A stretch of DNA of 6,067 nucleotides from an uncultured Bacteroides sp. (GTDB lineage Bacteria > Bacteroidota > Bacteroidia > Bacteroidales > Bacteroidaceae): the NCBI GenBank assembly GCA_902472795.1, contig CABROZ010000121.1, forward strand, positions 1 to 6,067, given 5' to 3'. The position numbers were made by a program, and so were the translations under genes. Shown one piece after another: positions 1-5,627 of the stretch. The notes beneath the pieces are model-generated. The model did no database searches. It was not told the DNA's origin and worked only from the letters and a program-made list of their open reading frames with translations. Within the stretch, counting starts at the first letter, position 1, and each line of letters starts with the position of its first letter.

Positions 1-9
1 TTGTTGATT

Positions 10-32
10 CACATTTTTGTTATTAAAATGTG
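10..32 (-). terminator. Possible weak terminator hairpin after paaK
   Basis: A perfect 8-bp inverted repeat (CACATTTT, 7-nt loop, AAAATGTG) begins 10 nt past the paaK stop codon. It is the right place for the operon's transcript end, but the stem is AT-rich and no T-run follows before the window edge. It may instead be an mRNA 3'-end stabilising or processing hairpin, or chance in AT-rich sequence. Confidence 0.3.
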
Positions 33-42
33 TCTACCTATA

Positions 43-1368
43 TCAGTACAAGACATACTTTTCTTTGTTGTCGCGCAAGTCTCTTACCCGGACAGCTTTT
101 CCTTCGCTCTGAGGCAGTGAGCCTTTCTTCACCAATTTCACCTTGGGAGTAACCAGAATTTCGTCTTTCAGCTGGCGGGTGATGTCTTTGCGTATCTTTT
201 CCAGTTCGATGTAATTATCGGTCGATAAGTCGCTGAGCTCTACCTCTACAATCATTTCATCCTGATTGTCCGCTGTTTCCAACGTGATGAGGTAGTTGCT
301 TCCTAATTGCGGAAACTGTACAAGAATCTTTTCTACCTGCATCGGGAAGATGTTGACTCCCTTGATGATAAACATGTCATCGCTGCGTCCTTTGATGCGG
401 TCGATACGCAAGTGCGTCCGTCCGCAGGGGCATGTACCTGGCAGAATGCGTGTCAGGTCGCGTGTGCGGTAGCGTATCAGTGGCATCATTTCACGGTCGA
501 GGGTAGTCAGTACCAGTTCGCCGACTTCGCCGTCGGGTACGGGTTCGCCGGTTTCAGGATTGATGATCTCTACCAGGTAGCAGTCTTCCCAAAAGTGCAT
601 ACCGTTCTGTTCGGTGCACTCGAAAGCTACGCCCGGACCGTTCATCTCCGTCATGCCGAAGCTGTTGTATGCCTTTACGCCCAGCAGACGCTCTATCTTC
701 TTGCGCTGTTCGTCAGTATGGGGCTCTGCACCGATGACAAGGGTTTTCAGACTTGTCTGGGTGGGATCCATACCTTCTTCCTGAAACACTTCGGCCAAGC
801 GGATGGCATAGCTGGGGATGGCATGCAGGGCGGTTGTCTTGAAGTCGGTGATGAACTTAATCTGGCGCTTGCTGTTTCCTGCAGCGGCAGGAACGGTCAG
901 AGCTCCCAAGCGTTCGGCTCCATACTGGAACCCCAGTCCGCCGGTGAACATGCCGTAGCCCGAACTGTTCTGGAAAACGTCGGTCTTGCGGATGCCTACC
1001 ATATAGAGGCAGCGTGCCACTAAGTTAGCCCACGAATCCAAGTCGTGCTGCGAGTGTACAATGACGGTAGGCGTACCGGTAGTACCGCTTGACGAATGGA
1101 TGCGTACTCCGTCTTCGCGCATGTTGCCTGCCACTAATCCGAAGGGATAGTTGGCACGCATATCGGCTTTGGTCGTGAACGGTATCTTGCGGATGTCTTC
1201 CAGGCTTTGGATGCTGTCCGGTGTGATGCCGTGCTCCTGGAACACTTTCTTGTAATAAGGGGCATGGGAAGCGATGCCTATTGTTTTCTTTAGTCGTTGC
1301 AGTTGTAATTCACGGAGTTTTTCCCGTGGCATGGTTTCGATTTCTTCTTCCCAGTATTTGTCATTCAT
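43..1368 (-). CDS. paaK: Phenylacetate-CoA ligase (aryl-acetate CoA ligase, AMP-forming)
   Basis: This 441-aa cytoplasmic adenylate-forming enzyme joins phenylacetate or related aryl acids (such as indoleacetate) to CoA, with ATP going to AMP and PPi. The length is normal for PaaK. Visible motifs are the phosphate-binding SSSGTTGTPTV (residues 92-102), the adenine/acyl motif YNSFGMTEMNGPG (234-246), RYRTRDL (299-305), the hinge region DRIKGRSDDM (323-332), GVNIFPMQVE (337-346) and the likely catalytic C-terminal lysine K424 in EGKAVRV. Cys251, His258, Cys313 and Cys315 could form a structural zinc site, which is an inference. It is the last gene of the operon, starting 4 nt after iorB, and the ATG has no Shine-Dalgarno sequence. 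Homologues are often labelled coenzyme F390 synthetase, but Bacteroidales do not make F420, and the iorAB linkage supports an aryl-CoA role. Exact substrate and physiological direction cannot be read from sequence. Confidence 0.9.
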   Translation of the reverse strand: MNDKYWEEEIETMPREKLRELQLQRLKKTIGIASHAPYYKKVFQEHGITPDSIQSLEDIRKIPFTTKADMRANYPFGLVAGNMREDGVRIHSSSGTTGTPTVIVHSQHDLDSWANLVARCLYMVGIRKTDVFQNSSGYGMFTGGLGFQYGAERLGALTVPAAAGNSKRQIKFITDFKTTALHAIPSYAIRLAEVFQEEGMDPTQTSLKTLVIGAEPHTDEQRKKIERLLGVKAYNSFGMTEMNGPGVAFECTEQNGMHFWEDCYLVEIINPETGEPVPDGEVGELVLTTLDREMMPLIRYRTRDLTRILPGTCPCGRTHLRIDRIKGRSDDMFIIKGVNIFPMQVEKILVQFPQLGSNYLITLETADNQDEMIVEVELSDLSTDNYIELEKIRKDITRQLKDEILVTPKVKLVKKGSLPQSEGKAVRVRDLRDNKEKYVLY

Positions 1369-1372
1369 GGTT

Positions 1373-1957
1373 CTATTGTATAAGTTTTTCTGCTATATTC
1401 TTGCCTGCTGCCAATGCCTTCAGATTCATTTCTACGATGGCGTCTCCCTTACGCTGGAAGATTTCGCGTACGCTTTCCTGCATGGTAGCGTAGTCGATGC
1501 CCAGGAAGGGGATGGTGGCTCCCAGCAGTACGATGTTGGCCACACGGGGCGATCCGGACTCCTTGGCTATCTCGCTGACATTTACTACGATCTTGTGCGG
1601 CAGTTTGTCAAGCTCTGCCCGGATGGCTTCTTCGCTGGGATAGTTGGGAATGTTGACAAAGGGGACAGAGTTGGTTACTAACCAGCCTTCGTGGTTCAGG
1701 TAGGGCAGATAGCGCAGGGCTTCCATGGGCTCCAGCGAGATGATCAGGTCGCATTTTCCTGTCGGAATCAGATCGGATGCGATGGGTTGGTCGCTGATGC
1801 GCAGATTCGACTGTACGTCGCCTCCCCGCTGGCTCATGCCGTGCACTTCGGCTTGTTTCATGTACAGGCCCTTTTTCAGGGCGGCTTTACCGATAACGGT
1901 GGCGATAGACAGGATGCCTTGTCCTCCTACGCCCGAAAGTATGATGTCTTTTTTCAT
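1373..1957 (-). CDS. iorB: Indolepyruvate:ferredoxin oxidoreductase, beta subunit
   Basis: This 194-aa protein is the small subunit of the thiamine-diphosphate-dependent indolepyruvate oxidoreductase and belongs to the pyruvate-ferredoxin oxidoreductase gamma family. With IorA it converts arylpyruvates plus CoA to arylacetyl-CoA and CO2, reducing ferredoxin; the reaction is reversible. Almost the whole length is one domain. The N-terminal GVGGQGIL (residues 9-16) and HGMSQRGGDV (39-48) are hallmarks of this family, and SGSPRVANIVLLGA (134-147) is also typical. The length is normal for IorB. There is no signal peptide or membrane segment, so it should be cytoplasmic. Its ATG lies 4 nt past the iorA stop and its TAG stop lies 4 nt before paaK, which implies co-translation and 1:1 expression with IorA. 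No Shine-Dalgarno sequence is visible. Confidence 0.92.
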   Translation of the reverse strand: MKKDIILSGVGGQGILSIATVIGKAALKKGLYMKQAEVHGMSQRGGDVQSNLRISDQPIASDLIPTGKCDLIISLEPMEALRYLPYLNHEGWLVTNSVPFVNIPNYPSEEAIRAELDKLPHKIVVNVSEIAKESGSPRVANIVLLGATIPFLGIDYATMQESVREIFQRKGDAIVEMNLKALAAGKNIAEKLIQ

Positions 1958-1961
1958 GGCT

Positions 1962-3554
1962 TTACTTGTTACGTTTTTTGCGTGCTAATGTCTGAATGCA
2001 CTCTCTGCGGGGGATGATAATCGATACTCCGTGGTATTCAATTTCCTCGCGTATCACTTGTCTCATTTCTTCGTAATTCTTCTTCAGGGGTACTACCACA
2101 CGGATGTGCTCCGGTGCCACACCGATGCCGGCACAGATGGCTTCCAGACGTCCGGTTCCAGCTGAGTCCTGTCCACCGGTCATGGCGGTTGTTTCGTTGT
2201 CCGAGATGACGATGGTGACGTTGGCATTTTCGTTGACGCAGTCCAACAGTCCCGTCATGCCCGAATGAGTGAATGTTGAGTCGCCGATGACGGCAACCGA
2301 CGGATGTACTCCTGCATCGGCCGCTCCTTTGGCCATGGTGATGGAGGCGCCCATATCGACACACGAGTTGATGGCGTGGAACGGTGCGTTAGCTCCCAAC
2401 GTATAGCAGCCGATGTCGCTGAACACTTTGTGCGAAGGATATTCTTCTTTCAGCACTTGTGTCAGTACGGTGTACATGTCGCGGTGTCCGCAGCCTTCGC
2501 ACAGTGCTGGCGGTCTCATTTCGACCAGCGACGGAACGCTGAATTCAGCTTTGTTTTCCTTGCCTACGGCACGTGCCACGCTGTCGGGAGTCAGTTCGCC
2601 GTCGGTTGGCAGTGTGCCGTCCAAACGTCCTTTTACTTTGACGCCCAGTCCCAGATAGCCTTTCAGTTGTCTTTCCACGAAAGGTTGTCCGTCTTCCAGT
2701 ACCAAGATTTCTTCGCATTCGTTTATCAGTTGCATCAGTTGCTTCTTGGGCAGCGGATACTGGCCTATTTTCAGGACTGGATATTCGCAGCCTTCCGGAT
2801 AGCTTTCCATCAGGTAGTTGTAACCGATGCCGCATGCTACGATACCCATCTTTTTGTTGGGACCATCTGTATATTTATTGAAAGGTGAATTTTCGGAGGC
2901 TTTTACGAATTCGTCTTGTTGTTTCAGTAATACTCTGTAGCGTTTGCGGGCATTTCCCGGCAGCAGGATGAACTGGCGCGGGTCGTCGCTGAAGGCCAGT
3001 CCGTTTTGCGGTTGCTGTTCCTTGCGTTCTACACCCGAGCGCGAATGAGCCAGTCGGGTAACGATGCGCAGCAACAGAGGTTCGCCGGTCTGTTCGGAGA
3101 AGCGGAAACCTTCATAGGCCATGTCGTAGGCCTCTTGTTGGTTGCTGGGCTCGAATATGGGTATCAGTGCGAAGTCACCATAGAAGCGGCTGTCCTGTTC
3201 GTTTTGCGAAGAGTGCATGCTGGGATCGTCGGCTGCCACGACTATCATTCCGCCTTTGACGCCTGTCATGGCTGCATTGATAAAGCAGTCGGCTGCTACG
3301 TTCATTCCCACGTGCTTCATGCAGACTAACGAACGTTTCCCTGCAAATGACATACCCAATGCTGCCTCCATGGCAGTTTTTTCGTTGGTGCACCATCGGT
3401 TGTGGATGTTGCGTTCGGCCGTTATGGGCATCGTTTGAATATATTCGGTGATTTCTGTAGATGGGGTTCCCGGATAGGCGTAAACGCCCGAGAGTCCGGC
3501 GTCCAGTGCAGCTTGTGCTATGGCTTCGTCGCCAAGTAAAAGTTGTTTGCTCAT
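1962..3554 (-). CDS. iorA: Indolepyruvate:ferredoxin oxidoreductase, alpha subunit lacking the C-terminal ferredoxin domain
   Basis: This 530-aa catalytic subunit binds thiamine diphosphate and decarboxylates indolepyruvate, phenylpyruvate and similar 2-oxo acids to acyl-CoA. The N-terminal pyrimidine-binding domain (about 10-170) carries YPGTPSTEI (27-35) and NEKTAMEAALG (57-67). The C-terminal TPP domain (about 350-515) carries CEGCGHRD (352-359), SDIGCYTLG (379-387) and the GDS...SDN metal/TPP motif (424-453). Cys352, Cys355, Cys383 and probably Cys519 look like ligands of the proximal 4Fe-4S cluster. Classical archaeal IorA continues with two CxxCxxCxxxCP clusters; here the protein stops 11 residues after Cys519 and iorB follows 4 nt later, so that domain is absent rather than frameshifted. 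I chose ATG at 3554 because family homology begins with MSKQLLLGDEA. An in-frame GTG at 3635 lies upstream of the -7 box and would add 27 unrelated residues. First gene of iorA-iorB-paaK. Confidence 0.92.
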   Translation of the reverse strand: MSKQLLLGDEAIAQAALDAGLSGVYAYPGTPSTEITEYIQTMPITAERNIHNRWCTNEKTAMEAALGMSFAGKRSLVCMKHVGMNVAADCFINAAMTGVKGGMIVVAADDPSMHSSQNEQDSRFYGDFALIPIFEPSNQQEAYDMAYEGFRFSEQTGEPLLLRIVTRLAHSRSGVERKEQQPQNGLAFSDDPRQFILLPGNARKRYRVLLKQQDEFVKASENSPFNKYTDGPNKKMGIVACGIGYNYLMESYPEGCEYPVLKIGQYPLPKKQLMQLINECEEILVLEDGQPFVERQLKGYLGLGVKVKGRLDGTLPTDGELTPDSVARAVGKENKAEFSVPSLVEMRPPALCEGCGHRDMYTVLTQVLKEEYPSHKVFSDIGCYTLGANAPFHAINSCVDMGASITMAKGAADAGVHPSVAVIGDSTFTHSGMTGLLDCVNENANVTIVISDNETTAMTGGQDSAGTGRLEAICAGIGVAPEHIRVVVPLKKNYEEMRQVIREEIEYHGVSIIIPRRECIQTLARKKRNK

Positions 3555-3570
3555 ATTTGATTGTTTAAGT

Positions 3571-3601
3571 GTTAACCTTATTTTTTCTCGATTAGTTAAC
3601 C
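3571..3601. repeat. Direct repeat GTTAACC in the iorA leader
   Basis: Two exact copies of GTTAACC occur at 3571-3577 and 3595-3601, 24 bp start to start. The right-hand copy sits next to the -7 box at the expected transcription start, the other within the 5' leader of iorA. Each contains the palindrome GTTAAC. The placement would suit an operator, but two 7-mers in AT-rich sequence could also arise by chance. Confidence 0.3.
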
Positions 3602-3602
3602 G

Positions 3603-3610
3603 CAAATATA
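3603..3610 (-). promoter_or_regulatory. Promoter -7 box of the iorA-iorB-paaK operon
   Basis: Read on the minus strand this is TATATTTG, a full match to the Bacteroidota -7 consensus TAnnTTTG. Transcription would start near 3596, giving a leader of about 40 nt before the iorA ATG. The -33 element is poor: the nearest TTTG lies 24 nt upstream instead of about 19. The inverted repeat AAGC-TTTT-GCTT (3610-3621) overlaps the spacer. The box lies in the 85-nt gap between the mltG stop and the iorA start, so the operon probably has its own promoter. Confidence 0.6.
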
Positions 3611-3639
3611 AGCTTTTGCTTTTACATAAGAACACAAAA

Positions 3640-4674
3640 TCACTTAAAAATCTTTCTTTCGTTCAGGGCTTTCCAGTATTTGCGTGCATTTTTCATGTGC
3701 TCTGTGTAGTTGGATGCAAAGTTGTGTGTTCCCGAAAAGTCTTCTTTGGCACACATATAGATATAGTTGTGTTTTTCATAATTCAGTACGGCATCGATTC
3801 CGACAGGAGTAGGGATACGTATCGGTCCGGGAGGCAGTCCGATGTTGCGATAAGTGTTGTAGGGCGAGTCCACGGTCAGGTGTTTGTTGCTGATTCGTTT
3901 CAGCTGGAAATCCTGTAGGGCAAACTTGATGGTTGGGTCGGCTTGCAGTGGCATTCCTTTGTGCAGGCGGTTGATGTAGAGCCCGGCCACAGTAGGCTTT
4001 TCGGCGTTGTTGTTGGTCTCTTCCTCTACGATGGAGGCCAGCGTGCATACTTCTTCCGGTGTCATGCCGGCAGCTTGTGCCTTTTGCATCCGTTCTTCGT
4101 TCCAGAAGCGGCGGTGTTCTTTCTGCATCCTTTCGATGAACTGCTTCGCGCTGATGTCCCAATATACCTGGTATGTGTCTGGGATAAAAAGGCAGGGTAG
4201 GGTCTCTTTCCGATAGCCCCATTGCCGGATCATCAGTGTGTCGTTTAGCAGTCCGGCTATTTCGGCAGAGTCTATCATGAGTTGTTTGCCCACGTTACGT
4301 GCCAGCCGATCCAGTGTTCTGACGCTTCCGATGGTAAGGTTCACCGGTTCCTGATGTCCCCGGTAGAGGCGGGCGAATACATGATAGGCGTTGTCGGCAG
4401 GATGAATGGCGTAGCGTCCGGTATGGATGTGCTGCCCATATTCCTTGTACCGTGCCAGCAGTTTGAAACCGGACAGGTTGGCAGTTTGATCTTGTGTCTT
4501 CAGTTTGTGGCAGACCGAGTCGGCATTGTCATCGCGATCGATGTAGATATAGGCGGTTTTCGACGGATGGAATTGGGGAGCCAGCAGCAGGTAGTAGGCA
4601 GTTCCTGCGCATGCCAACCCTATGAAGATGAGGACGGCCAGTCCTCCCAGGAGCATTTTCTGTTTCTTTTTCAT
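3640..4674 (-). CDS. mltG: Endolytic transglycosylase MltG (YceG-like)
   Basis: This 344-aa inner-membrane enzyme cleaves nascent peptidoglycan glycan strands, forming 1,6-anhydro ends, and is thought to act as a terminase for strand elongation. After a lysine-rich cytoplasmic start comes one membrane segment (about residues 8-32), then a periplasmic LysM-like region (about 40-150) and the YceG catalytic domain (about 155-335). Diagnostic motifs are FIPDTY (163-168), LASIVEEET (212-220) with Glu217 aligning with the catalytic glutamate of E. coli MltG, LQADPTIKFAL (243-253), SPYNTYRNIGLPPGPI (270-285) and HNFASNYTEH (317-326). Length and motifs are complete for the family. The ATG at 4674 is followed directly by the expected basic and hydrophobic N-terminus; there is no Shine-Dalgarno sequence. 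I found no TAnnTTTG box between the gene and the tRNA terminator, so its promoter is unresolved. It has no obvious functional tie to the ior operon downstream. Confidence 0.93.
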   Translation of the reverse strand: MKKKQKMLLGGLAVLIFIGLACAGTAYYLLLAPQFHPSKTAYIYIDRDDNADSVCHKLKTQDQTANLSGFKLLARYKEYGQHIHTGRYAIHPADNAYHVFARLYRGHQEPVNLTIGSVRTLDRLARNVGKQLMIDSAEIAGLLNDTLMIRQWGYRKETLPCLFIPDTYQVYWDISAKQFIERMQKEHRRFWNEERMQKAQAAGMTPEEVCTLASIVEEETNNNAEKPTVAGLYINRLHKGMPLQADPTIKFALQDFQLKRISNKHLTVDSPYNTYRNIGLPPGPIRIPTPVGIDAVLNYEKHNYIYMCAKEDFSGTHNFASNYTEHMKNARKYWKALNERKIFK

Positions 4675-4751
4675 TTCGGTTTGAATACGTCGATTTTGGG
4701 TTCGTAAATCTTTGGAAGAGGTGTGGCGTTTCTCTCTTTTCGTTCTGAAAC

Positions 4752-4780
4752 AAAAAAAAGAGATGGGTCACATCTCTTTT
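4752..4780 (-). terminator. Rho-independent terminator of tRNA-Thr
   Basis: On the minus strand a 10-bp stem (AAAAGAGATG and CATCTCTTTT, loop TGACC) runs straight into a T8 tract ending at 4752. It lies 11 nt beyond the tRNA 3' end, which fits termination of the single-tRNA transcript and separates it from mltG. The A-rich left flank and the T-rich 3' arm on the plus strand might allow weak activity in the other direction. Confidence 0.85.
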
Positions 4781-4790
4781 CTGCATTTCG

Positions 4791-4863
<73 letters not shown>

Positions 4864-4886
4864 AATCTCTTTTCGTTTTACGGGGT

Positions 4887-4896
4887 GCAAAGGTAC
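4887..4896 (-). other. CTnDOT-type attB-like 10-mer
   Basis: The minus strand reads GTACCTTTGC, which fits GTANNTTTGC, the consensus reported for CTnDOT-family integration sites in Bacteroides. It coincides with the -7 box of the tRNA-Thr promoter. There is no inserted element here, so at most it is an unoccupied potential target. The overlap with the promoter consensus means a match is expected at many promoters. Confidence 0.3.
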
Positions 4897-4917
4897 AGTT
4901 TTATTTGGAACTGCAAA
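4888..4917 (-). promoter_or_regulatory. Promoter of tRNA-Thr
   Basis: The minus strand carries TTTG (4917-4914) as -33 element, an 18-nt spacer, and TACCTTTG (4895-4888) as -7 element, close to the Bacteroidota consensus TTTG-N19-TAnnTTTG. Transcription should begin near 4881, leaving a short leader of about 18 nt before the mature tRNA 5' end at 4863. Confidence 0.8.
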
Positions 4918-4937
4918 AATAATCGGTCGTTTTTTTA

Positions 4938-5016
4938 GGGGCGAATCGAAAAAGTTGGGGAAGTAGATGTGGGGAAGAAGGGGAGGGGGATTTTAGTGAA
5001 GGGGGTAGAACTAGGG
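4938..5016 (+). other. G-tract cluster, possible G-quadruplex
   Basis: Seven runs of 3-5 G lie on one strand at 4938-4941, 4957-4960, 4971-4974, 4980-4983, 4985-4989, 5001-5005 and 5014-5016. The core four (4957-4989) are separated by loops of 10, 5 and 1 nt, so a quadruplex is possible but one loop exceeds the canonical 7. The cluster starts about 20 bp upstream of the tRNA-Thr -33 element. Confidence 0.4.
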
Positions 5017-5061
5017 TGTTTTGGTTTGAGGAATTGATAACTAAACTTTTTAATTTAGGTT

Positions 5062-5069
5062 TAACTTTG
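5062..5069 (+). promoter_or_regulatory. Lone -7-like box on the plus strand
   Basis: TAACTTTG matches TAnnTTTG exactly. No TTTG occurs at the expected 19-nt spacing upstream; the nearest is at 5025-5028. If active, it would transcribe rightward from about 5076 through the small stem-loops toward the hairpin at 5547. One such 8-mer is not rare by chance. Confidence 0.2.
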
Positions 5070-5260
5070 TTGATTTTCAATTGCAAGTTTCGCAAGTGCT
5101 CAAATTACAAATTGATAAGACTTCAAGCAACAAGGGTATAAGGTCGGAACACCTTGCCTGATAAAGAATCGTCTGAAACGGTTCGCTGCAAACGCTTTTT
5201 CAACTCATCAACTTGTTACTTGTTTACTGTGCAACTTTAGTTTGCAAAAGTTGTGTAAAA

Positions 5261-5314
5261 TATACTGCGATGGCTACTGCAGATATACTGCGATGGCTGA
5301 TGAAGATATACTGC
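5261..5314. repeat. 23-bp tandem repeat, about 2.4 copies
   Basis: TATACTGCGATGGCT occurs at 5261-5275 and again, unchanged, at 5284-5298. A third, truncated copy (TATACTGC) starts at 5307, keeping the exact 23-bp period. The 8-bp linkers ACTGCAGA and GATGAAGA are partly similar. The third copy also pairs with AGTATAT at 5327-5333, giving a 7-bp stem. The copies are contiguous apart from the short linkers, which excludes a CRISPR array. Confidence 0.8.
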
Positions 5315-5361
5315 ATGAAGAAAAGAAGTATATATGCTCTAAAAAATGTATCGACACCGTA

Positions 5362-5378
5362 TCATTCTGGCAGAATGA
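5362..5378. repeat. 17-bp perfect palindrome, operator-like
   Basis: TCATTCTG-G-CAGAATGA has 8-bp arms around a single central base. Such a tight centre suits a dimeric DNA-binding protein better than an RNA hairpin. A further half-site CAGAAT lies at 5391-5396. No adjacent gene shows what it might control. Confidence 0.45.
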
Positions 5379-5527
5379 ATGCAGATGAAACAGAATTCAT
5401 ACCGTTTTTTGTATTTCACTCCGTGTTTCTGTCGTGAATAAAGGATGAGAGTTGTGATTTGCTTTCAATTTAGAATCTTTGAACCGTTTGTTTGGATTGA
5501 AATAGTGATTGTATCTGCGTTTTTTCC

Positions 5528-5627
5528 CGCACTTGCATGGCTCGCGAGAAACACCAGTGTGGCTCATCTTCCACACTGGTGTTTCTTTTGTGGGACACTT
5601 GTGTGGTTCGTTAACCTTGCAAGTGAG
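5528..5627. repeat. Outer inverted repeat enclosing the terminator-like hairpin
   Basis: CACTTGCA at 5530-5537 is matched by its exact complement TGCAAGTG at 5618-5625. Extending to 13 bp (5528-5540 against 5615-5627) keeps 11 pairs. The arms flank the 16-bp hairpin at 5547-5586, so the segment could fold as a long-range stem around it or mark the ends of a small element. Confidence 0.4.
5547..5590 (+). terminator. Strong terminator-like hairpin, plus strand
   Basis: A perfect 16-bp stem (AGAAACACCAGTGTGG, 8-nt loop, CCACACTGGTGTTTCT) ends in a T-rich stretch, TTTCTTTTG, on the plus strand; the minus strand has no T-run after it. This is the form of an intrinsic terminator for rightward transcription, yet no plus-strand gene was recognised upstream. 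It could end a noncoding RNA, a small unrecognised gene, or protect against transcription into or out of the neighbouring region. Confidence 0.65.

Noticed and set aside
307..1023. Long plus-strand open frame opposite paaK
   Set aside because: It is antisense to a gene with complete family motifs and its translation is cysteine/histidine-rich without recognisable domains.
43..1368. Coenzyme F390 synthetase as the product
   Set aside because: This label is a common carry-over from methanogen homologues; Bacteroidales lack coenzyme F420, and linkage to iorAB points to aryl-CoA chemistry.
2304..2888. Plus-strand open frame opposite iorA
   Set aside because: It overlaps the conserved IorA coding sequence fully and its translation resembles no family; it is a by-product of iorA codon use.
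3555..3635. In-frame upstream extension of iorA to a GTG at 3635
   Set aside because: It lies across and upstream of the -7 box, encodes 27 residues without family similarity, and the homologous N-terminus begins at the ATG at 3554.
4901..5095. 64-codon minus-strand open frame upstream of the tRNA
   Set aside because: The serine/proline-rich product merely translates the C-rich complement of the G tracts, and the frame runs over the tRNA promoter.
5261..5314. CRISPR array
   Set aside because: Linkers are only 8 bp, the copies decay after two units, and there are no cas genes.
5213..5437. 74-codon plus-strand open frame over the 23-bp repeats
   Set aside because: No recognisable domain, no promoter or translation signal at its start, and the peptide just reflects the tandem repeat. 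A small protein cannot be excluded, but nothing supports it.
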